From positions 61,835-125,834 of the forward strand of contig NZ_JABEQN010000013.1 in NCBI RefSeq assembly GCF_014174165.1: a stretch of 64,000 nt of DNA. The letters are read 5' to 3'. A program made the translations under genes and the position numbers. Numbering within the stretch: position 1 is the first letter of the stretch; the number at the start of each line of letters is the position of its first letter. Of this stretch, positions 25,704-35,339 are shown one piece after another. The DNA is from Gluconacetobacter dulcium. GTDB taxonomy: Bacteria > Pseudomonadota > Alphaproteobacteria > Acetobacterales > Acetobacteraceae. The notes below the pieces were generated by a model. It searched no databases and had not been told where the DNA came from. It saw nothing but the letters and a program-made list of their open reading frames with translations.

Positions 25704-28700
25704 TCAGGATGCGTCCAGCGTCATCAGCGACGCGTTGCCGCCTGCGGCGGTGGTGTTGGTGCTGATCAGCCGTTCTTCCAGCAGCCATTCAGGTAGCGGG
25801 CCCTGCGGCGTGAGGATATGGCAGGTCACCACCGGGCCGTCATCAAGAACCCGCAGAGCCGCGGACAGGCCGGGGGCGTCGGGTTCGGCGAGGATGGTGG
25901 CCGGTGCCGGGTCGACCAGTGCGATCAGCGAAGCGATGTCTGGCACCGTGCGGATGTGCGGGCGCAGGGCGGCGGGCAGGTCGGCGGTCCAGGCTGTGGC
26001 GGGGCCTGCCAGCAGCACCACGCTGTTGCCGGTAGCCAGCGCCATGCCGGTGGCGCGGCGGGCGGCGGCTTCCGAGCCTGTCAGGCACAATACGCTGCCG
26101 CGCGGTTCCAGCGACCATAGATTGGTTTCACCCACGGGGCCGGGCATGGGCACGCGCAGCCCGTGCAGAGGCTGGCCGTTGATGCCGTCCGGGTGGCCGG
26201 AGCCGGCCGAGAAGGCCTGCCAGTCGCGGGCGGCCTGGGGCAGGTGGCCGGGGCGGGCGTCCTGCCGGTCGGCGGCGGCCGGGGCGGGGGGCGTGAAGGC
26301 GGGGCAGGTGGCGAGCAGGCGGCGCAGGATCAGTGGGCCGCCTGCTTTGGGGCCGGTGCCGGACAGGCCGCGGCCGCCGAAGGGCTGGACGCCGACCACG
26401 GCGCCGATCGTGTTGCGGTTGACGTAGAGATTGCCGGCCGCGATGCGGTTGGTGACGTGTTCCACGGTTTCGGCGATGCGGGTGTGCAGGCCGAAGGTCA
26501 GGCCGTAGCCGGTGGCGTTGATCGCGTCGATCAGGCGGTCGAGATTGTCGCGCCGCCAGCGCAGGACGTGCAGGACGGGGCCGAAGACTTCGCGGCCGAT
26601 GGTGGCGATGTCGTCGATCTCGATCAGTGTGGGCGGCAGGAAATGGCCGCCGGGCACTGTGTGCGGCGTGGCGGGAGACCAGACGCGGCAGCCGGCGGCG
26701 CGCATGCGCGCGATATGGGCGGCGATGCCGGCGCGGGCGTCCTCGGTGATGACGGGGCCGATATCGGTGGCCAGGAGGGCGGGGTCGCCCACGCGCAGTT
26801 CCTGCATCGCGCCGCGCAGCATCGCCAGCATGGGTTCGGCGCAATCCTCCTGCACGCACAGGATGCGCAGGGCGGAGCAGCGCTGGCCTGCGCTGTCGAA
26901 GGCGGAGGCGATGACGTCGGTGACGACCTGTTCGGCCAGGGCCGAGGAATCGACGATCATCGCGTTCTGGCCACCGGTCTCCGCGATCAGGGGGACCGGC
27001 TGGCCGTTGGCGCCGGTGCGGCCGGCGAGTTGGCGGGCGATCAGGCGCGCGACCTCGGTAGAGCCGGTGAACATGACGGCTGCGATCCGTGGGTCCGCGA
27101 CGAGGGCCGCGCCGACATCGCCGCCGCCGGGCAGGAGTTGCAGCGCACCGGTGGGAATGCCGGCCTGATGCAGCAGGGAGACGGCGCGGGCGGCGACCAG
27201 CGGGGTTTCCTCGGCCGGTTTGGCCAGCACCGCGTTGCCGGCCGCCAGCGCGGCCGAGACCTGGCCGAGGAAGATGGCCAGCGGGAAGTTCCAGGGGCTG
27301 ATGCAGACGACCGGGCCGACGGGCGTGTGGGTGGCGTTGTCAAAACCCTGCCGGATGGTGGCGGCGTAATAGCGCAGAAAGTCCACGGCTTCGCGGATCT
27401 CGCCGACCGCGTTGGGATAGGATTTTCCAGCTTCGCGTATTATCAGGCCGATCAGTTCGGCGTGGTGGGTTTCCAGTAGGTCCGCGGCTGCCTCCAGGCA
27501 TGCGGCGCGGGTGGCAGGTGGGCGGGCGGACCAGTCCGGCATGGCTGCCGTAGCCAGCCCGACGGCGTGGGTCGCCTGGGCGGTGTCGGCGAAATGCACG
27601 GTGCCGGGGGTGTCGTCCGGTCGGGCCGGGTTGGGAACCGGTTGTGGCGCGGTGGTGGGAGCGCTGTCGTCTGCCAGGAGGGGGGCAGCCTTCCAGTGTT
27701 GGGGGGCGGAGGCCATTTCGTCGGCCAGGGTGATCAGGGACGGTTCATCGGCAAGGTCGAGGCCGGCAGAATTGCGGCGGCCGGTGCCGAACAGGGCCGG
27801 GGGACGAGCGATGGCGGGGTGAGGAGCGCCCACCGGCAGGCCGCCCTGCGCGGCCAGGTCGCGTGCCGTCTGCACCGGGTCGGCGATCAGGGCGTCCAGC
27901 GGGATGGCGCTGTCGCCGATCTGGTTGACGAAGGACGAATTGGCCCCATTTTCCAGCAGGCGGCGGACCAGATAGGCGAGCAGGGTCTCGTGCGAGCCGA
28001 CCGGGGCGTAGATGCGGCAGGGACGGTCGAGATTCTTCGCCCCCACGACGTGGTCGTAGAGGCCCTCGCCCATGCCGTGCAGGCACTGGAATTCATATTT
28101 TCCGTGCTGGAAATCGGGGCCGGCCAGGGTGTGGATGGTGGCGACCGTGCGGGCGTTGTGGGTGGCGAACTGGGGGAAGATCGCGTCGGGCGCGCCCAGC
28201 AGGAGGCGCGCGCAGGCGATGTAGCTGATGTCGGTATGGGATTTGCGGGTGTAGACGGGGAAGTCGGCCTGGCCGTCGAGCTGGGCCTTCTTGATTTCGC
28301 TGTCCCAGTAAGCGCCCTTGACCAGACGGACCATGATGCGGCGGCGGGTATCGCGTGCCAGGGTGATGATCCAGTCCAGCACGGATGGCGCGCGCTTGCC
28401 GTATGCCTGCACCACGAAGCCGATGCCGTTCCAGCCCGCGAGGTCGGGGTGACGGCACATGCCTTCGAGCAGGTCCAGCGACAGGTCCAGTCGTTCGCTT
28501 TCCTCGGCGTCGATATTCAGGCCGATATCGTAGCTGCGGGCCAGACGGGCGAGGCGGACCAGTACCGGAAGCAGTTCGGCCATCACCCGCTCCCGCTGAG
28601 AACGGGTATAGCGGGGGTGAATGGCCGAGAGTTTGATCGACAGGCCGTTGCGGTCGTAGATGTCGCGGCCGCCTTCGGCCTGTGCAGCACGGCCGATGGC

Positions 28701-29468
28701 GTGGATCGCGGTTTCGTAGTCGCGGCAGTAGCGGGCGGCATCGGCCTCGGTCAATGCGGCTTCGCCCAGCATGTCGAAGGAATAGCGGAAACCGCGATCG
28801 TGGCGAGGCTGGCTGGTGCGCAGGGCGGATTCGATCGTTTCGCCGCAGACGAACTGCTCGCCCATCATGCGCATCGCGACATCGACCGCGCGGCGGATCA
28901 GCGGTTCGCCGCCGCGTGCGACAAGGCGGGTCAGCGTCCCTGCCAGGCCCCGCTGGCGTTCAGGCGTGACCAGATGGCCGGTAACGACCAGCCCCCAGGC
29001 GGCAGCGTTGACGAACAGCGAACGGCCCCGACCGACATGCGCCAGCCAGTCGCCGGTGCCGATGCGGTCGCGGATCAGTGCGTCGCGGGTTGCGGTGTCG
29101 GGAATGCGCAGCAGGGCCTCGGCCAGACACATCAGGGCCACGCCTTCTCGCGAGGACAGCGAGAATTCCTGTACCAGTGCCTCGACCCCGCCAGGGCGGC
29201 GGCCGTCGCGCAGCGCGCGGGCCAGGCGCCGTGCGGTGGTGCTGGTCTGGGCCGCGAGATCGGGCGGCAGGGTCGCACTGTCGATCAGGGCGGCGACGCA
29301 TTCGGTCTCGGGCTGGCGCAGATGGGCCGCGATGCGCGTGCGGGCCGCGTCGCGGGATGGCAGAGCCAAGGCGAGTGCCGTCGTCGGTACCGGCGTCGCA
29401 TGCAGCGTGGCCGAGCAATGCGGAAGCGGAACGGTTGGCAGGGAGGACGAGGAATTGGCGTTCATCAT
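25704..29468 (-). CDS. putA: Bifunctional proline dehydrogenase / P5C dehydrogenase (PutA)
   Basis: 1254-residue enzyme converting proline to glutamate through P5C. The proline dehydrogenase barrel (about 170-480) has LVKGAYWD and QFATHNARTV; the P5C dehydrogenase part has GQRCSALR (catalytic Cys near 863) and ETGGQNAMIVD. The extreme C-terminus NTTAAGGNASLMTLDAS is the conserved lid tail of long PutA proteins, after an extra ALDH-like domain. The N-terminus lacks an obvious ribbon-helix-helix DNA-binding domain, so it is probably not self-repressing. ATG 29468 was chosen; the frame is open 87 codons upstream but that part looks non-coding. Confidence 0.95.
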   Translation of the reverse strand: MMNANSSSSLPTVPLPHCSATLHATPVPTTALALALPSRDAARTRIAAHLRQPETECVAALIDSATLPPDLAAQTSTTARRLARALRDGRRPGGVEALVQEFSLSSREGVALMCLAEALLRIPDTATRDALIRDRIGTGDWLAHVGRGRSLFVNAAAWGLVVTGHLVTPERQRGLAGTLTRLVARGGEPLIRRAVDVAMRMMGEQFVCGETIESALRTSQPRHDRGFRYSFDMLGEAALTEADAARYCRDYETAIHAIGRAAQAEGGRDIYDRNGLSIKLSAIHPRYTRSQRERVMAELLPVLVRLARLARSYDIGLNIDAEESERLDLSLDLLEGMCRHPDLAGWNGIGFVVQAYGKRAPSVLDWIITLARDTRRRIMVRLVKGAYWDSEIKKAQLDGQADFPVYTRKSHTDISYIACARLLLGAPDAIFPQFATHNARTVATIHTLAGPDFQHGKYEFQCLHGMGEGLYDHVVGAKNLDRPCRIYAPVGSHETLLAYLVRRLLENGANSSFVNQIGDSAIPLDALIADPVQTARDLAAQGGLPVGAPHPAIARPPALFGTGRRNSAGLDLADEPSLITLADEMASAPQHWKAAPLLADDSAPTTAPQPVPNPARPDDTPGTVHFADTAQATHAVGLATAAMPDWSARPPATRAACLEAAADLLETHHAELIGLIIREAGKSYPNAVGEIREAVDFLRYYAATIRQGFDNATHTPVGPVVCISPWNFPLAIFLGQVSAALAAGNAVLAKPAEETPLVAARAVSLLHQAGIPTGALQLLPGGGDVGAALVADPRIAAVMFTGSTEVARLIARQLAGRTGANGQPVPLIAETGGQNAMIVDSSALAEQVVTDVIASAFDSAGQRCSALRILCVQEDCAEPMLAMLRGAMQELRVGDPALLATDIGPVITEDARAGIAAHIARMRAAGCRVWSPATPHTVPGGHFLPPTLIEIDDIATIGREVFGPVLHVLRWRRDNLDRLIDAINATGYGLTFGLHTRIAETVEHVTNRIAAGNLYVNRNTIGAVVGVQPFGGRGLSGTGPKAGGPLILRRLLATCPAFTPPAPAAADRQDARPGHLPQAARDWQAFSAGSGHPDGINGQPLHGLRVPMPGPVGETNLWSLEPRGSVLCLTGSEAAARRATGMALATGNSVVLLAGPATAWTADLPAALRPHIRTVPDIASLIALVDPAPATILAEPDAPGLSAALRVLDDGPVVTCHILTPQGPLPEWLLEERLISTNTTAAGGNASLMTLDAS

Positions 29469-29859
29469 GACGGGCCGTTTTTGGTGGAAGCAGGATGGAT
29501 GATGAATAAAGGAAATAGCAGATAATATACGATCTGCAAAACAATATATGAAATATCTGTTTGCGGTATGGGTGAGCGGCCATGTCGGCGCCGTGTGGCA
29601 TGGTTGGCTGGTGTCATGCGCCGGCTGGAGGCAGTCGGCTGGCTCACGGCGCCATCGACTTTTCCGATATATACGTATTCGAAACGGTATATCGTGACGT
29701 ATGTTCATTGGGCGTGCGCCGCGTGCCAAGCTGGACGGCTATACGATTTCAAACAGTCGCGACAGGCATTTCAGGGGGATGCAATCTCCTGTCAGTATTG
29801 GAATGCCTGTGGCGGCAGTGTCGTCCCTTATGAGGCTATGGGACGATCGGACCTGAGTG
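29469..29859. other. putA upstream region, no gene
   Basis: About 390 bases with no supportable ORF; AT-rich near 29500-29560 and 29650-29720, as expected for promoters. It contains the inverted repeat annotated at 29665-29694. Confidence 0.6.
29665..29694. promoter_or_regulatory. Inverted repeat upstream of putA
   Basis: CGATATA (29665-29671) and TATATCG (29688-29694) form 7-bp arms around a 16-base spacer. It lies about 200 bases before the putA start. Since PutA here seems to lack its own DNA-binding domain, a separate regulator could act here; none is encoded adjacent. Confidence 0.35.
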
Positions 29860-30591
29860 CTACACCGCCGTCGGGGCAGAGTCCTTGCGATGGAGTGCGA
29901 CCAACTCGGCCATTGTGCGAACGTGGAAGTCGATATGAGGAAGCGTTTCGGGCTTCATCGTGGCGCCCCAGCCTTCCACAGCATGCCGGCGGTCGATCCA
30001 TGCCGATGCGATTCCGGCCCTGTTGGCGGGCACATGATCATGGAACAGGCTCTGAGCCGTCATCAGGATGTCGGACTTGCTGAACCCCATCGCTTCGACC
30101 TGCCGGATGAGATAGGCGAAATTATTGGGAGATGGCTTGTAGGTGCCGATATCCTGCGCTGTGCAGATCGCATCGAAAGCAACCTGGAGATGTTTGTTGC
30201 TGCCTTTGAAGCTCTCGCGGTCGACGTTGGACAGGATGATCAGCTTGTAGTGCTGTTTCAGATAATGCAGCGCCTCGGCTGAATCGGGGAAGGCAGGCCA
30301 GTCTGGGACTGAAGCGCCGAAACGGGCCATATCTGCGGCAGTGACCTCCGTCTTCCATTCTTTTGCGAGTCGCCCGTAAACGACGCCAAGAAGCTCGGAA
30401 TAGATCATACCAGGTGTTATTACTTCCTGGTCAGCTTCGTGCCATGCAAAGCGTTCCAGCACCTCGTCGCGTGACAATGTCATGCCCGCGGCAGTCAGCA
30501 GGGGCTGGAGCGCGGTATAAATGCCGCTTTCCCAGTCGATCAATGTCCCATAGCAGTCGAAAGCCAATACCTTGAAGTCGGTTAGGCGCAT
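29860..30591 (-). CDS. Haloacid dehalogenase type II-like HAD hydrolase
   Basis: 243-residue HAD-superfamily enzyme. The first motif VLAFDCYGTLIDWESG has nucleophile Asp12 and matches 2-haloacid dehalogenases (type II) rather than phosphatases, which usually have DxDxT. LIILSNVD supplies motif II and the KPSPNNF segment the motif III lysine. ATG 30591 starts the fold; an upstream ATG would add 25 unlikely residues. Last gene in the minus-strand operon of the second island. A halogenated substrate is possible, but many such proteins have other hydrolytic roles. Confidence 0.85.
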   Translation of the reverse strand: MRLTDFKVLAFDCYGTLIDWESGIYTALQPLLTAAGMTLSRDEVLERFAWHEADQEVITPGMIYSELLGVVYGRLAKEWKTEVTAADMARFGASVPDWPAFPDSAEALHYLKQHYKLIILSNVDRESFKGSNKHLQVAFDAICTAQDIGTYKPSPNNFAYLIRQVEAMGFSKSDILMTAQSLFHDHVPANRAGIASAWIDRRHAVEGWGATMKPETLPHIDFHVRTMAELVALHRKDSAPTAV

Positions 30592-30707
30592 GGTGTGGTC
30601 TCCGGTAATGCTCTGGAAGCAGTGAGATGAGAGAGGTGTCGTCAGCGCTGCCGGGTGGCTGGTCACGGCAGGGCGTGTTCATGCCGTCCGGCAGGGTCCG
30701 GGCCGCG

Positions 30708-32048
30708 TCAGGGTGGGGCGGCGGAGGTTTCTGCGACGATGCGCCCCGATGTGCGCACGGCGGCTCCCCGCGCCGGTACCGTCAGGACGGCCAAGAACAG
30801 AATGGCTCCGATGAGGAGGAAGATGCCGCGCAGCCCGACCAGGGGATAAACGGCACCCATGCAGATCGGTGCGATTACCGCACCGATCCGCCCGGCGCTC
30901 GAAGCGAGGCCTGCTCCCCTGGCGCGAAGTGCGGCTGGAAAGACGAAGGGGGTAAAGGCGTAATATGCGGCGTTGCTGCCATTGAGGAAAAACGAGAGCA
31001 CCATTCCGCCATAGCGGATTGCTTCGATGGTCGGGTGCAGTGCGATTCCGATACAGGTGGCTGCTGCACAGGTGACGTATATTGTCAGAACGCGGTGGGA
31101 GCCGATCTTGTCGTTCAACCAGGCCGCGACAAAATATCCGGGGATCTGTGCGCCGAAGGTCGCGATGGAATAATAGATGCTGTTTGAGAGTGTGACGCCG
31201 TTCAGCACCAGGAGCTGCGGCATCCAGGTGAAGAATGCGTAGTAGCTGAACATGAAAAAGAACCAGATTCCGCATGTTCGGAAAAGGGTCAGCCGGTTGC
31301 CCGGAGTCAATAGACGCGTTGGTGGGAGGGGAAGCTGGTTCCGGTCTGGCGCGCCCGGTTGGGGCACGATGACCGTGGACCCGTATATTGTGCGGAGGAC
31401 ATCCGCAGCTTCGTCTGTCCGGCCCCTGCTTTCCAGCCAGACCGGGGATTCTTTCAGGGCGCGTGCCCACCACCAGGCCAGGATGATCGGCAGGCCACAG
31501 AGGGCCGTGAAGATGCGCCAGCCATTTGCTCCTTGCGGCACCAGCGCATAACCGGCCAGGGCGGCGCCGAGGAAGCCGAACGACATGAACCCGGCCATGC
31601 CGCCGGCGAATCGTCCGCGCCAGCGAACGGGCACGAATTCGGTCAGGTAGGGCGCGATGATGACACTTTCGAGCCCGATTCCGAAGCCGCCGATCCCCCG
31701 AAAGAGCATGAAGGACGTCACGCCAGGGGAGGCCGCGCAACCGAACGCGCCCAGGGAGAAGATGATCAGCCCGGCGATCATGACCCGTTTACGGCCATGT
31801 CTGTCGCCGGAGAAACCCGCGGTGAGTGCGCCGAAGAAATATCCCACGAAGGTCGAACTGCCGATCGCGCCCGTCTGTGTCATTGAAAGATGCCACAGGG
31901 ATGCCAGGGCAGGCAGCACAAAGGACAGTGAGGCGACATCGAGCGCGTCGAAGAAATACCCGCTGCCGCCGATCAGGAAGAGCCTTTTATGGAAAGACGA
32001 CAATCCATGCTGCTCGATCGTGCGGGATACCATTCCGGTTTCGCCCAT
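30708..32048 (-). CDS. MFS transporter (metabolite:H+ symporter type)
   Basis: 446 residues with about 12 membrane helices. GDRHGRKRVMIAG between helices 2 and 3 is the MFS signature loop, and the N-terminal GGSGYFFDALDVASLSFVLPAL resembles aromatic-acid and sugar symporters (AAHS/SP types). It probably imports the compound processed by the adjoining amidohydrolase, cysteine hydrolase and HAD enzyme. Lies downstream of the cysteine hydrolase gene in the same direction. Confidence 0.88.
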   Translation of the reverse strand: MGETGMVSRTIEQHGLSSFHKRLFLIGGSGYFFDALDVASLSFVLPALASLWHLSMTQTGAIGSSTFVGYFFGALTAGFSGDRHGRKRVMIAGLIIFSLGAFGCAASPGVTSFMLFRGIGGFGIGLESVIIAPYLTEFVPVRWRGRFAGGMAGFMSFGFLGAALAGYALVPQGANGWRIFTALCGLPIILAWWWARALKESPVWLESRGRTDEAADVLRTIYGSTVIVPQPGAPDRNQLPLPPTRLLTPGNRLTLFRTCGIWFFFMFSYYAFFTWMPQLLVLNGVTLSNSIYYSIATFGAQIPGYFVAAWLNDKIGSHRVLTIYVTCAAATCIGIALHPTIEAIRYGGMVLSFFLNGSNAAYYAFTPFVFPAALRARGAGLASSAGRIGAVIAPICMGAVYPLVGLRGIFLLIGAILFLAVLTVPARGAAVRTSGRIVAETSAAPP

Positions 32049-32095
32049 GCCTGAATTTCCCCTGATTTTTCCTGCTTCCGGAATCTTCTGTTGGT

Positions 32096-32719
32096 TCAGG
32101 CCGGGCGGATATGGTCAATCACCTCGGCGAGGTTCGAGATATCGGCATATCGTCTGCCGACATCGCGCAGATTGTCTTCGTGAGGCTGTTGTTCGAAGTC
32201 GCCCACGCAATCTTCGGGAACGATCGTATGCCAGCAGCGGCTGAAACTGTCGATGGTCGAGGCGCGAACGCACCCGCTGGTGGCGCATCCCGTGACGATG
32301 ACCGTATCGACGCCTTCCTTGATGAAATAGTCGGCGACTTCGGTATTGTAGAAGATCGATGGGGCTTTCTTGCAGACGATCAGGTCGTAGGACGGATCGT
32401 GGATGCTGGGATCGAGCGCGACGCTCGGGTCGCTATACAGGAAAGTTTCTCGAACATTGCGAATCTTCCAGAACGGCATCTCGCGTTCGCTCATATAGGC
32501 CGTATTGCAGACAGCGACGGGAAGGCCTGCCGAGCGGGCGACGTCGAGAAGCTTCGATGTGTTTTCGAGGGCACGCATGATCAGCGGCGCGGAACCGAAA
32601 CGATATTCGGGGCGGGTGTAGCCGATCTGGAAGTCGATCACGACGATGCCGGCGCGTTTGCCGAAGCCGACCGGAATGTCGCCAAAGGTCCTGCTCTTGT
32701 AGGAATCGGAAACTGTCAT
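32096..32719 (-). CDS. Isochorismatase-fold cysteine hydrolase
   Basis: 207-residue amide hydrolase with the Asp-Lys-Cys triad: Asp29 (VVIDFQIGY), Lys117/118 (CKKAPSIFYNT) and Cys150 (TGCATSGCVRAS). It is a homologue of the enzyme at 10.6-11.3 kb, of the carbamoylsarcosine amidase/maleamate amidohydrolase type. The two are clearly diverged, and each is placed in a separate uptake/catabolic cluster. Co-directional with the amidohydrolase (28-base gap). Confidence 0.85.
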   Translation of the reverse strand: MTVSDSYKSRTFGDIPVGFGKRAGIVVIDFQIGYTRPEYRFGSAPLIMRALENTSKLLDVARSAGLPVAVCNTAYMSEREMPFWKIRNVRETFLYSDPSVALDPSIHDPSYDLIVCKKAPSIFYNTEVADYFIKEGVDTVIVTGCATSGCVRASTIDSFSRCWHTIVPEDCVGDFEQQPHEDNLRDVGRRYADISNLAEVIDHIRPA

Positions 32720-32747
32720 CTGTTTCGCCTTCTGTCGGGGGATCGAG

Positions 32748-33980
32748 TCAGGTTGTCAGTTGATTCTTGACGAATGTGCCGTTCTGCATGATGACCTTCA
32801 TATGTTGGCCCTGTCCTGTCAGGACTGACATGTCCTGCAATGGATCGGCGTCCAGGACCAGCAGGTCGGCGAAGGCGCCGGGGGCTATGGTCCCGAGTTT
32901 GCCTTCCATTCCGCACAGGCGCGCGCCGATGGAAGTTGCCGAAGCAATGACTTCGTGTGCCGGCATGACGCGCGAACGCAGGACGAATTCTTCGGATTGG
33001 TGCGTGTGCATCGGACCCAGAAGGTCGGAACCGTAGGCCATGGACAAGCCGGCATTCCGCATGATCGAAAGGGACTCCATGCCGGCCTTGCGCACGGCTT
33101 CCACCTTGGCGACGGCAGCGGCGCCCATGCCGAGTTCGAGACCGATCTCTGCGATCTTGTCGTAAACAACCAGGGTCGGTACTGCCACGGCGCCCATCTG
33201 CGCTGCGAAGGCAGCGGTTTCTGGCCCGATGAGATTGCAATGTTCGAGCGAGTGGATACCGCATTCGACAGCGCGCCGAATGGCGTCATCGGTATAGAGA
33301 TGGGCCGAGACGTATGTGCCGGCGTTGGCCGCCTCCTCGACGGCGACCTTCAGTTCCTCGCGGGAGAAGCCGAGGAAGTGAATGGGGTCGGTGGGAGAGG
33401 CAACGCCGCCATTTGCCATGACCTTGATGAATTGAGCGCCGGCCTTGATCTCTTCGCGAGCGAAGCGCCGCATTTCGGCAACGCCGTCACAGGTGCGACC
33501 CAGGGCGCCCAGGCGCTGCCAGTAATGGTCGGGCCAGGGATTGAAGGGGCCGCGGAAATCGCAATGGCCGCCTGTCTGGCTGAGCGCCTTGCCTGAAATC
33601 ACAAGCCTTGGCCCTTGCACCAGTCCTTCCTCCCAGGCGCGGAGCTGCCCCAGATCGGCACCACCGACATCGCGGACCGTCGTGAAGCCACGCATGAGCA
33701 TGCCGTTCTGGATACGCATCGAGCGTGCCATGACGAGGGAGTCGGGGAATGTCGCGTTGAGGCCGAGATTGGCGACGCCAGCGACGATATGGACGTGGCA
33801 GTCGATCAGGCCGGGGAGAAGATAGTGCCCTTTCAGATCGATTTCGGCGGCTCCGCTCATATGTGCGTGCGGTCCGACTTCACGGATCTGTGTCTCCTCC
33901 ACGATCACATTGACCGGATCGCGGGGCCGGTCGGCTTTGCCGTCAATGATACGGGCGTTCCGGAAGACAACGGCATTCAT
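32748..33980 (-). CDS. Metal-dependent amidohydrolase (imidazolonepropionase/prolidase-like)
   Basis: 410-residue amidohydrolase-superfamily enzyme. Metal ligands seen: His62/His64 (CHVHIVAG), carboxylated-lysine candidate Lys186 (FIKVMANGG), His227 (SAHLYT), His247 (SLEHCN) and Asp319 (GSDLLG). FIKVMANGGVASP is typical of the branch that includes Xaa-Pro/Xaa-Arg carboxypeptidases and other N-acyl amino acid hydrolases. First gene of the second-island operon; GGAG precedes its ATG. It likely makes the first hydrolytic cut of an imported amide. Confidence 0.88.
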   Translation of the reverse strand: MNAVVFRNARIIDGKADRPRDPVNVIVEETQIREVGPHAHMSGAAEIDLKGHYLLPGLIDCHVHIVAGVANLGLNATFPDSLVMARSMRIQNGMLMRGFTTVRDVGGADLGQLRAWEEGLVQGPRLVISGKALSQTGGHCDFRGPFNPWPDHYWQRLGALGRTCDGVAEMRRFAREEIKAGAQFIKVMANGGVASPTDPIHFLGFSREELKVAVEEAANAGTYVSAHLYTDDAIRRAVECGIHSLEHCNLIGPETAAFAAQMGAVAVPTLVVYDKIAEIGLELGMGAAAVAKVEAVRKAGMESLSIMRNAGLSMAYGSDLLGPMHTHQSEEFVLRSRVMPAHEVIASATSIGARLCGMEGKLGTIAPGAFADLLVLDADPLQDMSVLTGQGQHMKVIMQNGTFVKNQLTT

Positions 33981-34321
33981 CGGGTGGCTCTCCGTTTATG
34001 GAAACCGGGACGCGGGTCGGCGCCCCGCAACGCATCGTCTGCCGGCGATGACATCTTTCCGGATGCTCCTTCGTGTGATCCGATAACGTAATGATATCGT
34101 TCGAAAAAGAGCCTCATGGAAAACTCCGCCGATAGGATTGGGGATTTGTTGACAAGACGCAGGCGATCTGGCGTGCTTAACATGTACATCATAACGGAGA
34201 CAATATAATATGTGGCGAAAATTATAATATCGTCTGTTTGGTGAGGGCGGAGGGCTGATCCGTCGGGTATGCTGCCATTTGGACCCATCGTAGGTCTGTG
34301 AATGAGGAAGGAACCACATTG
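33981..34321. promoter_or_regulatory. Divergent promoter region, second island
   Basis: About 340 bases between the amidohydrolase operon and the GntR regulator. It is AT-rich from 34080 to 34230. ATGTACAT at 34182-34189 is a perfect palindrome, and TTGACA occurs at 34149-34154 without a well-spaced -10. The GntR protein probably binds here, by analogy with other divergently placed GntR genes. Confidence 0.45.
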
Positions 34322-35002
34322 ATGTTGCCGGACGGTATCTTTGGCGTCGCCCAGGACGCACCCCGAGGAACCGCGTCGGAGAGTATCGCCGTAGCGCTTC
34401 GCACGGCCATTCTACAGGGAACGCTTTCCGCTGGTCGGCCGCTGCCGCAATCGGAGTTGGCTACCGGGTTCGGTGTGAGCATCATTCCGGTCCGGGAGGC
34501 ATTGAAGCGGTTGGAAGCCGAGGGGCTCGTATCGTTTCTGCCTAATCGGGGCGCAACGGTGGCGGGGATGTCGGACGCCGATATTATCGAGTATTCCAAT
34601 ATCCGGGCCGTCCTGGAAGAGCAGGCGATTCGTCATGCCGTTCCTCGAATGGGGCGCGTCGATCTCGCGCGTATCGAGGATGCCTACGAAGCCTTCGTGG
34701 AAGGCAGCCATGGCAATGATGGGATGATATGTTCAGGTCAGTTGAATCGCGACTTCCATAACGCGATTTATGTGCCTGCCGCTCGGCCGCGGCTGCTTGA
34801 AATGATAGATGACCTTCATCGTCGTCTCGATCGTTATATCCGGAGCCATCTGGTGATCGAAGGACGCAAGGTCGATACGGATGGAGAGCACTTTGCAATC
34901 CTTGAGGCGTGCCGGCATGGGGACGTCGAGGAAGCGGCACGGCTTACGCGCCAGCATATTCTGCATGCAGCAGAAATCTCTCTTCAGTTCCAGAAGAAAT
35001 AA
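34322..35002 (+). CDS. GntR-family regulator with FCD domain (copy 1)
   Basis: 226-residue regulator. Winged helix: PLPQSELATGFGVSIIPVRE and following ALKRLEAEGLV; FCD domain from about residue 85. ATG 34322 is preceded by GAGGAAGGA. It is a clear paralogue of the regulator at 37894: both begin MLP.(G/S)IF and share the phrase RVDLARIEDAYEAFV. Divergent from the amidohydrolase operon and upstream of a TonB receptor, so it probably controls one or both. Confidence 0.9.
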   Translation: MLPDGIFGVAQDAPRGTASESIAVALRTAILQGTLSAGRPLPQSELATGFGVSIIPVREALKRLEAEGLVSFLPNRGATVAGMSDADIIEYSNIRAVLEEQAIRHAVPRMGRVDLARIEDAYEAFVEGSHGNDGMICSGQLNRDFHNAIYVPAARPRLLEMIDDLHRRLDRYIRSHLVIEGRKVDTDGEHFAILEACRHGDVEEAARLTRQHILHAAEISLQFQKK

Positions 35003-35339
35003 AATATTTCAAAATGGGGTGGTTGCCGGGATGTCCTCCGAGGCATGCGGTGGCGTGTCGCGGCTGCGATGGGTAATCTTTGCAGAATATATTATTTTTC
35101 AATGACTTTTGGCATGTATCCTCAATCTGAGGGGCATCATCCTATCCGAGCATCGTGGCATCGGAGGGGCTGTCGAACGCGTGGTTCATCCGGAGGTTCA
35201 TTTTATTGCCAGATCAGATCATATAAACTGTTGCCTTTCGTATATGAACCGAAATAGTCTGGGGTCGGAATAAACCACATCACCGGCCGGAGGATCGGCC
35301 ATCCGGCTTATCCGGAAACAGACGACAGGGAATGTAGGA
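35003..35339. other. Intergenic region before TonB receptor
   Basis: About 337 bases with no gene. AT-rich around 35080-35110. It holds the inverted repeat annotated at 35219-35247; no further structure was recognised. Confidence 0.6.
35219..35247. promoter_or_regulatory. Inverted-repeat operator candidate before TonB receptor
   Basis: TCATATA (35219-35225) and TATATGA (35241-35247) are perfect 7-bp inverted arms 15 bases apart, about 95 bases before the receptor start. They could bind one of the two flanking GntR paralogues. Confidence 0.35.

Noticed and set aside
27567..29525. 652-codon plus-strand frame opposite putA
   Set aside because: Antisense shadow within a strongly conserved PutA gene.
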